Positions 6,413 through 15,850 of a stretch of DNA of 64,000 nt are shown here, piece after piece. Position 1 is the first letter of the stretch. Each line of letters starts with the position of its first letter. Position numbers and translations under genes: made by a program. The notes beneath the pieces were generated by a model. It saw nothing but the letters and a program-made list of their open reading frames with translations, made no database searches and had not been told where the DNA came from. The DNA is from Paractinoplanes tereljensis (GTDB lineage Bacteria; Actinomycetota; Actinomycetes; Mycobacteriales; Micromonosporaceae), in the NCBI RefSeq assembly GCF_016862435.1, contig NZ_BOMY01000038.1, positions 1-64,000 on the forward strand, in the 5' to 3' direction.

Positions 6413-8635
6413 ATGAGGCTTCGTCGAATTGCCCTCGTGGCCGCCCTGATTCTGGCCGGTTCACAGGCCCCCGCCCAGGCCGGCGGCCGGGGCGGCATCG
6501 AACTGGAACGCCTCGACCGCGGCCTGGTCGCGGCGGCCACCGCCGAGGGCGTCTTCCTCAGCTGGCGGCTGCTCGGGCCGGAGGCGACCGGCCACTCGGC
6601 GACCGGGCTGACCGGGGTCAACTTCCACGTCTACCGGGACGGCCGGCGGATCGCCACGGTCACCGACAGCACCAACTACCTGGACCCGGCCGGCACCGCG
6701 GCGTCGACGTACCGGGTCACACCGGTCGGTGGCGGCCGCAGTGCGACCGCCACCCCGTGGTCGAGCAATCATTACGACTTGCCGCTGAACAAGCCGGCCG
6801 ACGGCGCAACCTACACCTACTCGGCCAATGACATGAGCGTCGGCGACGTGGACGGCGACGGCCAATATGAATACATCGTCAAATGGGACCCGTCCAACTC
6901 CAAGGACGTCTCCCAGGTCGGTTACACCGGAAACGTCTACATCGACGCGTACGAGTTGGACGGCACCCAGCTCTACCGGATCGACCTGGGCGTGAACATC
7001 CGAGCCGGCGCGCATTACACCCAGTTCCTGGTCTACGACTTCGACGGCGACGGCCGCTCGGAGATGATGTTCAAGACCGCCCCGGGCACGAAGATCACCC
7101 GTTACCGGCCGGACGGCTCGGTGGCGTCGTCGAAATACATCACCATGCCGGCGGCGGACCGCAAGGCCGGCTACCGCGACACCGACGACTATCGGCTGAG
7201 CGCCGCCGGCTACTACGAGCACGTGGTGCGGATGTTCGAGGGCTGGAGCACACACCCCGAGGTGGTGGCCGGGCACTGGCCGGCGACGGTCGAGGAGGCG
7301 CTGGGCCTGGCGCCCGGATTCGGCGACGCGAAAGCGCTGACCGACTACTTCATGGACGTCTACGCCCCGGCCCGCAGCACTCGCAACGCCCTGCGCAATT
7401 TCGCCGGTTTCATCGTGGACGGCCCGGAATACCTGACGGTGTTCGAAGGCGCCACCGGCCGGGAACTGCAAACCGTGCGCTACAAGCCGGGCCGCACCGA
7501 CGACGGCCTGATGTGGGGCGATTACGCGATGGCCCGGATCGAGCCGGGCAACCGGGTCGACCGTTTCCTGTCCGGCGTGGCCTATCTGGACGGCAAACAC
7601 CCGTCCGCCATTTTCGCCCGCGGTTACTACACCAGAACGACAATCATCGCGTACGGCTGGAACGGTCACCGCCTCACCGAGAACTGGTACGTCGACTCGG
7701 GCTGGGTGCCGATGACGAACCCGTTCAACGACTCGCCGCACGGCCGGGACGGAACGAATCCGGAATTCGCCACCATCACCACCCAGGGCGACCACTCGCT
7801 CAGCGTGGCCGATGTGGACGGTGACGGAAAACAGGAGATCGTGTACGGCAGCGCGACCATCGACAACGACGGCTCCCTGCTCTACTCGTCGTACGACACC
7901 CTGCCCGCGGGCAGCGCCGCACCGGGCGAATACGTGCGGCTCGGCCACGGCGACGCCATGCACGTCACCGACATCGACCCGAACCGGCCCGGGCTGGAGA
8001 TCTTCACCGCGCACGAGGGCGCGACCTTCGCCCCGTACGGGATGGCGATGCGTGACGCCGCCACCGGCGAGGTGCTGTTCGGCGCCTACTCGGGCCGCGA
8101 CACCGGCCGCGCGATGATCGGCGACGTACTGCCCGAGGTGCCCGGCATCGAGAACTGGGCCAGCCTGCCCGGCGGCTCCGACGCTCTCGGCCTGCACAAG
8201 GCCACCGGCGAGGTGCTGACCACCGCCATCCCCGGCACCAACCAGAGCATCCGCTGGGCCGGCGACGGAACCACCCAGATCCTCAACGGCGCCATCGACG
8301 TCACCCCGACGATCGACGACTGGAAGCGCGGCCCGGTGCTGACCGCGACCGGCACGCTGGCCAACAACGGCACCAAGGGCACCGCTTCGCTGATCGCCGA
8401 CATCTTCGGCGACTGGCGGGAGGAACTCCTGCTGCGTACGGCGGACAGCTCCGCGATCCGCATCTACCTGAGCACCGACCTGACCACCCACAAGCTCTAC
8501 ACGCTGATGCACGACCCGCAGTACCGGGTCGAGGTGGCCCGCCAGCAGACGACCTACAACCAGCCGTCCTACCCGAGCTTCTACCTGGCCTCGGACACCG
8601 ACTGGGCGAAGGTGCCGCTGCGCAGTCGACAATGA
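6413..8635 (+). CDS. Rhamnogalacturonan lyase, PL11 family
   Basis: A 740-residue secreted lyase that cuts the rhamnose-galacturonate backbone of pectin (RG-I) by beta-elimination. A signal peptide is clear (MRLRRIALVAALILAG to about residue 24). It is followed by the N-terminal beta domain (SWRLLGPEA, FHVYRDG) and an eight-bladed propeller with repeated calcium loops (GDVDGDGQYEY, YDFDGDGRSEM, ADVDGDGKQEI). Order and length agree with YesW-type PL11 enzymes. ATG 6413 has GGGAG about 7 nt upstream. It stands alone, behind a LacI-type operator and divergent from the secreted propeller gene. A co-regulated importer could be the LplABC-type transporter at 24.3-27.8 kb (inference). Confidence 0.93.
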   Translation: MRLRRIALVAALILAGSQAPAQAGGRGGIELERLDRGLVAAATAEGVFLSWRLLGPEATGHSATGLTGVNFHVYRDGRRIATVTDSTNYLDPAGTAASTYRVTPVGGGRSATATPWSSNHYDLPLNKPADGATYTYSANDMSVGDVDGDGQYEYIVKWDPSNSKDVSQVGYTGNVYIDAYELDGTQLYRIDLGVNIRAGAHYTQFLVYDFDGDGRSEMMFKTAPGTKITRYRPDGSVASSKYITMPAADRKAGYRDTDDYRLSAAGYYEHVVRMFEGWSTHPEVVAGHWPATVEEALGLAPGFGDAKALTDYFMDVYAPARSTRNALRNFAGFIVDGPEYLTVFEGATGRELQTVRYKPGRTDDGLMWGDYAMARIEPGNRVDRFLSGVAYLDGKHPSAIFARGYYTRTTIIAYGWNGHRLTENWYVDSGWVPMTNPFNDSPHGRDGTNPEFATITTQGDHSLSVADVDGDGKQEIVYGSATIDNDGSLLYSSYDTLPAGSAAPGEYVRLGHGDAMHVTDIDPNRPGLEIFTAHEGATFAPYGMAMRDAATGEVLFGAYSGRDTGRAMIGDVLPEVPGIENWASLPGGSDALGLHKATGEVLTTAIPGTNQSIRWAGDGTTQILNGAIDVTPTIDDWKRGPVLTATGTLANNGTKGTASLIADIFGDWREELLLRTADSSAIRIYLSTDLTTHKLYTLMHDPQYRVEVARQQTTYNQPSYPSFYLASDTDWAKVPLRSRQ

Positions 8636-8728
8636 CACGAATCGATATCGACAACCCCACGTCTCCGTCCTGAATGGATAGTGTCGCGGCACCGGGCATG
8701 TCCGTACCCACAGGACGGGGTGAACACG

Positions 8729-10408
8729 ATGCGTGCATCAGAAATGCAGGCGGGAAGACGCCGGGCGGTCATCGCCGCCGGCGTCATCGCAGCACTGACC
8801 ATCGGCGCGGCCGGCTGCGCGAAGAGCGATCGCGACAGCGGCACCGACGACAACAAGGCCTCCGGCGGCACCTTCATCTTCGCGGGCGCCGGCGACCCGA
8901 AGAACTTCGACCCGATCTTCAACGATGACGGCGAGTCCTTCCGGCCGATCCGGCAGCTGTACGACACCCTCGTCACCCACAAGCCCGGCACCGCTGACCT
9001 GACCGGCGGCCTGGCCGAGAGCTGGGAGAACGACCCGACCGGCAAGATCTGGACGTTCAAGCTGCGCTCGGGGGTCAAGTTTCACGACGGCACCGCGCTG
9101 GACGCCACCGCGGTCTGCGCGAACTTCGACCGCTGGTTCAACATGAAGGGCGAGGCCGCCCAGTCCCAGATGATCTACTACACCGACATCTTCGGTGGGT
9201 TCGCCGGCAGCCCGGACGCCCTCTACGACAACTGCAAGGCCTCCGACGCCTCGACCGCGGTCCTGACGCTGAAGAAATACAAGGGCGCCTTCCCGGGCGC
9301 GTTCGCGCTCACCGCGTTCTCCATCGCCAGCCCGGCCGCGCTGAAGCAGTACGACGGTGACACCGTCACCCAGAACGGCGACTCGTTCTCGTACAGCGCG
9401 TTCGCCAACGAGCACCCGACCGGCACCGGCGCGTTCACGTTCGGCGGCTGGAACAAGGCCACCGGCGAGATCACCCTGAACCGCAACGCCGACTACTGGG
9501 GCGACAAGGCCAAGGTCGACAAGATGATCATCAAGGTGATCAAGGACGAGAACACCCGGAAGCAGGAGCTGCGTGCGGGCACGGTCCAGGCGATCGACTT
9601 CCCGGCGCCGGCCGACCGCAAGGCCCTCGCCGCCGAGGGCTACAAGGTGCTCGACCGGCCCGCCTTCAACATCCTCTACCTGGGCATCAACCAGAAGAAC
9701 AACCCCAAACTCAAGGACCTGCGGGTACGCCAAGCAATCGCGTACGCCCTCAACCGCGCCCAGCTGGTGCAGACCAAGGGCCCGGGTGGCTCGGCGGTGG
9801 CCGACGAGTTCCTGCCCAACACCGTCCTCGGCTACGCCCCGGACGTGCAGAAGTACGAGTACGACGTGGCCAAGGCCAAGCAGCTGCTGGCCGACGCCGG
9901 CGCGACCGGCCTGACGCTGAACTTCTACTACCCGACCGAGGTGTCCCGGCCGTACATGCCGAACCCGCAGGAGATCTTCACGGTCCTGGCGAACGACCTG
10001 CAGGCGGCCGGCATCAAGGTCAACGGCGTGCCGCGTCCGTGGAACGGCGGCTTCAAGGACGACGTGCAGCAGTTCGGCAAGCAGGACCTGCACATGCTCG
10101 GCTGGACCGGCGACTACAACGACCCGGGCAACTTCGTCGGCACGTTCTTCGGCCGGGGCAAGGTCGAGTTCGGCGACCAGGCGATGACCGACATGTTCGA
10201 CGCCATCGGCAAGGCCGACGCGACCGTCGACCAGACCGCCAAGAAGGCCGCGTTCGAGCAGGTCAACCGCGACCTCGCCAGCAAGTGGCTGCCGGCCGTG
10301 CCGATCTGGCACGCCCCGCCGGCCGTGGTGACCACCAAGAACGTCGTGGGCCTGGTGGCCAGCCCGCTCACCGCCGAGCAGTTCAACACGGTCTCGCTCA
10401 CCAAGTAG
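8729..10408 (+). CDS. Oligopeptide ABC transporter, family 5 substrate-binding lipoprotein
   Basis: A 559-residue lipoprotein. After a basic N-terminus and hydrophobic stretch the lipobox ends at Cys30 (IGAAGC). The family 5 signature region is present: FIFAGAGDPKNFDPIF, then LAESWENDPTGKIWTFKLRSGVKFHDGT. NRNADYWG and the ADAG...Y region fit DppA/OppA proteins. ATG 8729 is used because it opens the lipoprotein signal; a second ATG 15 nt later is possible. It heads a five-gene operon with two permeases and two ATPases. The substrate may be a peptide or nickel/opine-like ligand and cannot be told from sequence. Confidence 0.9.
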   Translation: MRASEMQAGRRRAVIAAGVIAALTIGAAGCAKSDRDSGTDDNKASGGTFIFAGAGDPKNFDPIFNDDGESFRPIRQLYDTLVTHKPGTADLTGGLAESWENDPTGKIWTFKLRSGVKFHDGTALDATAVCANFDRWFNMKGEAAQSQMIYYTDIFGGFAGSPDALYDNCKASDASTAVLTLKKYKGAFPGAFALTAFSIASPAALKQYDGDTVTQNGDSFSYSAFANEHPTGTGAFTFGGWNKATGEITLNRNADYWGDKAKVDKMIIKVIKDENTRKQELRAGTVQAIDFPAPADRKALAAEGYKVLDRPAFNILYLGINQKNNPKLKDLRVRQAIAYALNRAQLVQTKGPGGSAVADEFLPNTVLGYAPDVQKYEYDVAKAKQLLADAGATGLTLNFYYPTEVSRPYMPNPQEIFTVLANDLQAAGIKVNGVPRPWNGGFKDDVQQFGKQDLHMLGWTGDYNDPGNFVGTFFGRGKVEFGDQAMTDMFDAIGKADATVDQTAKKAAFEQVNRDLASKWLPAVPIWHAPPAVVTTKNVVGLVASPLTAEQFNTVSLTK

Positions 10409-10466
10409 GTCCGTGCCGGCCCGGGCCCTCGTGGTCCGGGCCGGTCCGCTCATTGAAGGACCTCAT

Positions 10467-11474
10467 ATGGTGCGAGTGATCTCGCGACGGCTGATCCAGC
10501 TCGTCGCCACCGTGGTCGCCCTGATGACCCTGGTCTTCTTCTGGTTGCGCAGCCTGCCCGGCGGACCGGTCGACGCGCTGCTGGGCGAGCGGGCGACCCC
10601 GCAGACCCGGGAGTTGCTGACCCGGGCCCTCGGCTACGACCAGCCGATCTGGGTCCAGTACGGCCGCTTCCTCAAGAACGTGGTGACCGGCAACTTCGGC
10701 AACTCCATCCGCACCGGCGAGCCGGTGACCGAGGTGATCGGCCGAGCCTTTCCGGCCACCATCGAGCTGGCCATCGCGGCGATCATCATCGCCATCGGGC
10801 TGGGCATCCCGCTGGGATACCTGGCCGCCAAACACCGCGGCCGGCTGCTCGACAACGCGACAATCATCGTCACCCTGGTCGGCATCTCCATCCCGATCTT
10901 CTTTCTCGGCTACCTGCTCAAGGACTGGCTGACCCAGGACATCCACCTGTTCCCGCCGTCCGGCCGGATCAGCACCGGCCTCGGGAACACCGACGTGACC
11001 GGGTTCTTCGTGCTGGACGGGCTGCTGACCCGGGAACTCGACGCCTCCGCCGACGCCCTCTGGCATCTGGTGCTGCCCGCGTTCACCCTGGCGACGATCC
11101 CCCTGGCGATCATCATTCGGATCACCCGGGCCAGCGTGCTGGACGTGCTGGACGAGGACTACATCCGCACCGCGGACGCCAAGGGCCTGCGCCACGCCAC
11201 CGTCCGCAAGCGGCACGTGCTGCGCAACGCCCTGCTGCCGGTGGTCACCACCATCGGCCTGCAGACCGGCGCGCTGCTGGCCGGCGCGGTGCTGACCGAG
11301 AAGGTCTACAACTGGGGCGGCCTCGGCACGCTGATCACCGACTCGATCAGCGGCGGCCGCGACTACCCCGTACTCCAGGCCTTGATCCTGCTCGCCGCGA
11401 TCGTGTTCATCGTGGTCAACCTGGCGGTCGACCTCTCGTACGCGTTCATCGACCCGAGGGTGCGTGTCAAGTGA
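10467..11474 (+). CDS. ABC transporter permease, DppB/OppB type
   Basis: A 335-residue membrane protein with about six transmembrane segments. N-terminal RRLIQLVATVVALMTLVFF and LPGGPVDALLGERATP match DppB/OppB. The EAA loop that docks the ATPase is seen as DYIRTADAKGLRHATVRKRHVLRNALLPV. ATG 10467 has GAAGGA 6 nt upstream. It follows the binding-protein gene by 58 nt and overlaps the next permease by 4 nt (GTGA), so the two permeases are probably translationally coupled. Confidence 0.92.
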   Translation: MVRVISRRLIQLVATVVALMTLVFFWLRSLPGGPVDALLGERATPQTRELLTRALGYDQPIWVQYGRFLKNVVTGNFGNSIRTGEPVTEVIGRAFPATIELAIAAIIIAIGLGIPLGYLAAKHRGRLLDNATIIVTLVGISIPIFFLGYLLKDWLTQDIHLFPPSGRISTGLGNTDVTGFFVLDGLLTRELDASADALWHLVLPAFTLATIPLAIIIRITRASVLDVLDEDYIRTADAKGLRHATVRKRHVLRNALLPVVTTIGLQTGALLAGAVLTEKVYNWGGLGTLITDSISGGRDYPVLQALILLAAIVFIVVNLAVDLSYAFIDPRVRVK

Positions 11475-12421
11475 GCGGAATGGCGACGCTCGCCGAGAAC
11501 AAGCGCCGGCGGATCGAGGAGCTGATCGCGCGTACCTCCGAGGCCGGCGGGGTCAGCCTGTTCCGCGACGCCGGCCGCCGGTTGCTGCGCAACCCCACCG
11601 CGATCGTCGGTGGCGTGCTCATCCTGCTGTTCCTGATCATCGCGATCTTCGCGCCGCTGGTGGCGCCGCACGACCCGGTACAGCGGTTTCCCGAACTGAC
11701 CCGGGACCTGACCGTCGACCACATCCCGGGCCCCACCGCCGGGCATCCGCTGGGCAGCGACCCGCTGGGCCGGGACTTCGCCTCCCGGATGATCTACGGC
11801 GCCCGGCAGACGCTGTTTGTCGGCGTCCTCGCCACCCTCATCGGCCTGCTGCTGGGCGTGCTGCTGGGCGCTATCGCCGGCGCGCTCGGCGGCCGAGTGG
11901 ACGCGATAATCATGCGACTCACCGACGTCATGCTGGCCCTGCCCAGCCTGCTACTGGCGATCACGCTGGTCGCCCTGGCCAGCCAATCCACCCAGTGGAC
12001 GGTGATCATCGCGGTCGCGGTGGTGAACGTGCCGATCTTCGCCCGGCTGCTCCGCGGCTCGATGCTGGCGCAGCGGGAGAGCGATCACGTGCTGGCCGCC
12101 CGCGCGCTGGGCGTGAAGCGGCACGACATCGTGCTGCGGCACATGCTGCCGAACTCGCTGACCGCGGTCATCGTGCAGGCCACGCTGACCTTCGCGGTGG
12201 CGATCCTGGACGCGGCCGCGCTGTCCTTCCTGGGCCTCGGCGACCCGGACATCAACCGGGCCGAGTGGGGACTGATGCTGGGGGTGGACGGGGTTCGGTA
12301 TTTCGAGGTCCGCCCGGAACTGGCCTACTTCCCGGCCCTGGCGATCATTCTCGTCGCCCTCGGCTTCACCCTGCTCGGGGAGAGCATCCGCGAGGCCCTC
12401 GACCCGAAGAACCGGCGGTGA
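11471..12421 (+). CDS. ABC transporter permease, DppC/OppC type
   Basis: A 316-residue membrane partner of the preceding permease. It has an N-terminal cytoplasmic stretch, then RRLLRNPTAIVGGVLILLFLIIAIFAPL (first membrane segment). HPLGSDPLGRDFASRMIYGAR, a hallmark of DppC/OppC, is followed by the EAA loop near HVLAARALGVKRHDIVLRHMLPN. GTG 11471 overlaps the stop codon of the upstream gene, typical of tight coupling. The ATPase gene follows 6 nt after its stop. Confidence 0.92.
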   Translation: MSGMATLAENKRRRIEELIARTSEAGGVSLFRDAGRRLLRNPTAIVGGVLILLFLIIAIFAPLVAPHDPVQRFPELTRDLTVDHIPGPTAGHPLGSDPLGRDFASRMIYGARQTLFVGVLATLIGLLLGVLLGAIAGALGGRVDAIIMRLTDVMLALPSLLLAITLVALASQSTQWTVIIAVAVVNVPIFARLLRGSMLAQRESDHVLAARALGVKRHDIVLRHMLPNSLTAVIVQATLTFAVAILDAAALSFLGLGDPDINRAEWGLMLGVDGVRYFEVRPELAYFPALAIILVALGFTLLGESIREALDPKNRR

Positions 12422-12427
12422 CTTGTC

Positions 12428-13399
12428 ATGCCCCTGCTCGACGTACGTGACCTGTCGGTCGTCTTCCAACGGCGGGGCACCCGGCCGGTCGCGGCGGTGG
12501 ACGGCGTCAGCTTCACGGTGGAACCCGGCCAAACGGTCGGCCTGGTCGGTGAGTCCGGCTGCGGCAAGTCGGTGACCAGCCTGGCGATCATGGGCCTGCT
12601 CCCCCGCCGTGGTAACACGGTCACCGGCGAGGTCCGCTTCGAGGACACCGACCTGCTGAAACTGCGCCCGGCGGAGCTGCGGGACCGGCGCGGCCGGGAC
12701 ATCGGCATGATCTTCCAGGATCCGCTGTCCTCGCTGAACCCGGTGATCCCGCTCGGTCTGCAGGTGGCCGAGGTGCTGGAACGCCACCAGGGCCGCACCC
12801 GGCGGGAGGCGCTGCGGGAGGCCCGGGGCCTGCTCGACGCGGTCGGCATCCCGGACCCGTCACGGCGGCTGAAGGAGTTTCCGCATCAGCTCTCCGGGGG
12901 CATGCGGCAGCGGGCGCTGATCGCCATCGCCCTGGCCTGCAAGCCGCGGCTGCTGATCGCCGACGAGCCGACCACGGCCCTCGACGTGACCATCCAGGCG
13001 CAGATCCTCACCCTGCTCAAGGAACTTGTCGACAACTCCGGCACGGCGCTGGTCATGATCACCCACGACCTGGGCGTGGTGGCCGGCCTCTGCGACACGG
13101 TCAACGTGCTGTACGCCGGCAAGGTGGTCGAGCGGGCCGGCCGCCACCACCTGTTCGCGGCACCGCGACACCCGTACACCGATGGGCTGTTGCAGTCGGT
13201 TCCTCGTCTTGATGCCGACCGCGGCGGGCGGCTGCACCAGATCCGTGGCTCGGTCAGCGACAACATCCCCTGGTCGGAGGGCTGCGCCTTCGCGCCCCGC
13301 TGCGACCGGGTGATCGACGACTGCATCGGCGAGACGGTGCCCCTGCTCGGTGGCGCGCTGCGATGCACGAACCCCGTACCGAAGGGAGTGCGGGTGTGA
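12428..13399 (+). CDS. ABC transporter ATPase, DppD/OppD type
   Basis: A 323-residue nucleotide-binding subunit. Walker A is GESGCGKS (about residues 39-46), the signature motif is LSGGMRQRALIA, Walker B is LLIADEPTTALDVT, and the switch His lies in MITHDLG. The C-terminal oligopeptide/dipeptide extension contains CAFAPRCDRV, matching the iron-sulfur-like Cys cluster common in OppD/DppD. Start ATG 12428 lies 6 nt after the permease stop. It overlaps the second ATPase gene by 4 nt. Confidence 0.93.
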   Translation: MPLLDVRDLSVVFQRRGTRPVAAVDGVSFTVEPGQTVGLVGESGCGKSVTSLAIMGLLPRRGNTVTGEVRFEDTDLLKLRPAELRDRRGRDIGMIFQDPLSSLNPVIPLGLQVAEVLERHQGRTRREALREARGLLDAVGIPDPSRRLKEFPHQLSGGMRQRALIAIALACKPRLLIADEPTTALDVTIQAQILTLLKELVDNSGTALVMITHDLGVVAGLCDTVNVLYAGKVVERAGRHHLFAAPRHPYTDGLLQSVPRLDADRGGRLHQIRGSVSDNIPWSEGCAFAPRCDRVIDDCIGETVPLLGGALRCTNPVPKGVRV

Positions 13400-14490
13400 G
13401 CGCACTGGTCAAGATCGACGACCTCAAGGTCCACTTCCCGATCAAGAGCGGACTGCTCTTCGACCGTACGGTCGGCTACGTCTACGCCGTCGACGGCGTC
13501 TCCCTGGAGATCAAGAAGGGCGAGACGTACGGCCTGGTCGGCGAGTCCGGGTGTGGCAAGTCGACGCTGGGCCGCGGCCTGTTGCGCCTGATCGAGCCGA
13601 CCAGCGGCGAGATCACCTTCGACGGCACCGATGTCCGCGCGCTCAAGGGCGAGCAGATGCGACTGTTCCGCCGGCGCATCCAGATGGTGTTCCAGGACCC
13701 GATGTCCAGCCTGGACCCCCGGCAGTCGGTGCAGTCCCTGCTGGTCGAGGGCTTGCGTGCGCACGGCCTGCACACCGGCCGGGCCGACGTGCAGAAGCGC
13801 CTGAGATCCACGCTGGACTCGGTCGGGTTGCCGGCGTCGGCCCTGAACAAGTACCCGCACGAGTTCTCCGGCGGGCAGCGCCAGCGCATCGGCATCGCCC
13901 GGGCCCTGGTGCTCGGCCCCGAGCTGATCGTGGCCGACGAGCCGGTGTCCGCGCTCGACGTGTCCATCCAGGCCCAGGTGATCAACCTGCTCGGCGACCT
14001 GCAGGAGTCGCTCGGCCTGACCTACCTGGTCATCGCGCACGACCTGGCCGTGGTCCGGCACATCTCCGACACCATCGGCGTGATGTACCTCGGTTCGCTG
14101 GTCGAGGAGGCCGACGGCGACCAGCTCTACGAGCGCCCGCTGCACCCGTACACCCGGGCTCTGCTCTCGGCCGTGCCCATCCCCGACCCGCGGGTGGAGG
14201 ACCGGCGCGAGCGGATCCTGCTGGTCGGCGATCTGCCGTCGCCGGCGAATCCGCCGAGCGGATGCCGGTTCCGCACCCGCTGCCCCTGGTCGCAGGCCCG
14301 CTGCGCCGAGGAACGGCCGGAACTGCGGGTCTTCGACGACTCCGGGCAGCGGGTGGCCTGCCACTTCGCCGAAGAGATCCGGAGCGGCGACCTGACCCCG
14401 CACGAGGTCCGCGCCGAACTCGTCCACCCGGACTCCGACCCGGCCGAGGTCGGCGCGGAGCTGATCGTGACCCGCACCGACCTGCCTTAG
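13396..14490 (+). CDS. ABC transporter ATPase, DppF/OppF type
   Basis: A 364-residue ATPase partner. It contains Walker A GESGCGKST, signature FSGGQRQRIGIARAL, Walker B LIVADEPVSALDVS and the switch His in VIAHDL. The C-terminal CRFRTRCPWSQARC is the usual OppF Cys-rich tail. GTG 13396 overlaps the upstream stop (GTGA) and has GGGAG before it, so it is preferred over earlier in-frame codons. The last 30 or so residues (PHEVRAELV...) extend beyond the typical family end. Its TAG stop forms part of the -10 box of the next gene. Confidence 0.93.
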   Translation: MSALVKIDDLKVHFPIKSGLLFDRTVGYVYAVDGVSLEIKKGETYGLVGESGCGKSTLGRGLLRLIEPTSGEITFDGTDVRALKGEQMRLFRRRIQMVFQDPMSSLDPRQSVQSLLVEGLRAHGLHTGRADVQKRLRSTLDSVGLPASALNKYPHEFSGGQRQRIGIARALVLGPELIVADEPVSALDVSIQAQVINLLGDLQESLGLTYLVIAHDLAVVRHISDTIGVMYLGSLVEEADGDQLYERPLHPYTRALLSAVPIPDPRVEDRRERILLVGDLPSPANPPSGCRFRTRCPWSQARCAEERPELRVFDDSGQRVACHFAEEIRSGDLTPHEVRAELVHPDSDPAEVGAELIVTRTDLP

Positions 14491-14499
14491 GCTCGGACC
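14488..14499 (+). promoter_or_regulatory. -10 box of a leaderless promoter overlapping a stop codon
   Basis: TAGGCT (14488-14493) is a good actinobacterial -10, and its first three bases are the stop codon of the ABC ATPase gene. Six nucleotides separate it from ATG 14500, which leaves no room for a leader. The aminotransferase gene can thus be transcribed independently of the transporter operon. Confidence 0.55.
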
Positions 14500-15687
14500 A
14501 TGACCTTCGATATCGCCCGGGTCCGGGCCGGCTATCCCGCGCTCGCCGACGGCTTCGTGCACTTCGACGGGGCCGGCGGCACCCAGCCGGCCGAGCCGGT
14601 GATCGCCGCGATCGCCGGGGCGATGCGCACCGCGGTGTCCAACCGGGGCACCGCGCACGAGCCGGCCCGCCGGTCCGGCGAGATCGTCGAGGCGGCCCGC
14701 GCCGCGGTCGCCGACCTGGTGGGTGGCGACCCGGCCGGGGTGGTGTTCGGCCCGAGCGCCACCGCGCTGACCTACCTGGTGGCCCGCACACTGGCGGCGG
14801 GCTGGGGCCCGGACGACGAGGTGGTGGTGTCCCGGCTGGATCACGACGCCAACGTCCGCCCGTGGGTGCAGACCGGCGCGACCGTCCGGTGGGCCGAGGT
14901 CGACCTGGCCACCGGCGAGCTGCCGGTGGCGCAGTACCGCGATCTGATCGGCCCGCGCACCCGCCTGGTAGCGATAACAGCGGCCAGTAACGCCATCGGG
15001 ACCATGCCGGCGGTCCGGCAGATCGCCGACCTGGCGCACTCAGCAGGCGCTCTGGTGTACGTAGACGGAGTGCACGCCACCGCACACCGCCCGACCGACG
15101 TGCGCGAGCTGGGCGCCGACTTCTACGTGACAAGCGCCTACAAGTGGTCCGGCCCGCACTACGCCGCCGTAATCGCCGACCCAGCCGTCTGGGAGCCCCT
15201 GCACCCCACCAAGCTGATCCCGTCCCCCGACCGAGCCCCCGACCGCTTCGAATACGGAACGCTGAGCTTCGAGCTGCTAGCCGGCATAACCGCCGCGGTA
15301 GACCACCTGGCCACCTTGACCGACGCTGTCGGCACCCGGCGCAGTCGGCTGCTGGCCGGCCTGGCCGCAGCCACCGAGCACGAGAACCAGCTGCTGGACC
15401 GGCTGCTGACCGGCCTAGCCACCATCAACGGCGTGACGATCTGCCCGGCGGGCGCCAACCGCTGCCCAACGGTCTCCTTCCGCCTGGCCACCCAGGCTCC
15501 GGCCGAGACCGCCCGCCTCCTGGGCGAGCAGGGCATTTGTGTCTCCCACGGCGACTATTACGCGGTCGAGTACTTCGAGGCGGCAGCCCTGCGGGCCACC
15601 GGCGGCGCGGTCCGAGCCAGCCTCTACCACTACAACACCAAAGACGAGGTAGACCGCCTCCTAGAGGCAGTCAGCAAGCTTTCCTGA
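14500..15687 (+). CDS. Cysteine desulfurase-like PLP enzyme (class V aminotransferase fold)
   Basis: A 395-residue fold-type I PLP enzyme. The N-terminus (RAGYPALADGFVHFDGAGGT) and SRLDHDANVRPW match the cysteine-desulfurase-like subfamily defined by TIGR01976. The PLP lysine is Lys215 in TSAYKWSGPH, with the cofactor Asp and His in YVDGVHATAH. The catalytic Cys loop of true NifS/SufS is not apparent, so the activity may be a lyase or transaminase rather than sulfur transfer. It lies 9 nt after the oligopeptide transporter genes but has its own -10 box. A link to degradation of an imported amino compound is inference. Codon use near 14970-15690 shows more ATA/GTA codons than the first half. 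Confidence 0.85.
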   Translation: MTFDIARVRAGYPALADGFVHFDGAGGTQPAEPVIAAIAGAMRTAVSNRGTAHEPARRSGEIVEAARAAVADLVGGDPAGVVFGPSATALTYLVARTLAAGWGPDDEVVVSRLDHDANVRPWVQTGATVRWAEVDLATGELPVAQYRDLIGPRTRLVAITAASNAIGTMPAVRQIADLAHSAGALVYVDGVHATAHRPTDVRELGADFYVTSAYKWSGPHYAAVIADPAVWEPLHPTKLIPSPDRAPDRFEYGTLSFELLAGITAAVDHLATLTDAVGTRRSRLLAGLAAATEHENQLLDRLLTGLATINGVTICPAGANRCPTVSFRLATQAPAETARLLGEQGICVSHGDYYAVEYFEAAALRATGGAVRASLYHYNTKDEVDRLLEAVSKLS

Positions 15688-15728
15688 GCTCGCCATCCGG
15701 CCACGAACGACGCTTAGCGGGGTTTGTT

Positions 15729-15850
15729 GGGGTCTCGTTGCGCGAGAGTCGCTGCGCGCGCCGGTGTTGCGCGGTGGTCGCGTGGTGTCGGCGGTCGGGT
15801 GGGGTTGCGGTTGGGGAGGTCGTTGCCCGTACCGAAAGAGGCTTTGATCT
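15729..15850. repeat. Dispersed repeat, copy B
   Basis: Second copy of the roughly 120-nt element at 641-760, in the same orientation. It begins ggggtctcgttgcgcgagag and runs through ggcggtcgggtggggttgcgg. It ends exactly at the stop of the truncated minus-strand gene that follows, just as copy A lies close to the end of the S53 peptidase gene. No coding function is visible. Confidence 0.7.

Noticed and set aside
14500..15687. Canonical IscS/SufS cysteine desulfurase
   Set aside because: PLP Lys and fold fit, but the catalytic Cys loop is not apparent and no Fe-S assembly genes are adjacent.
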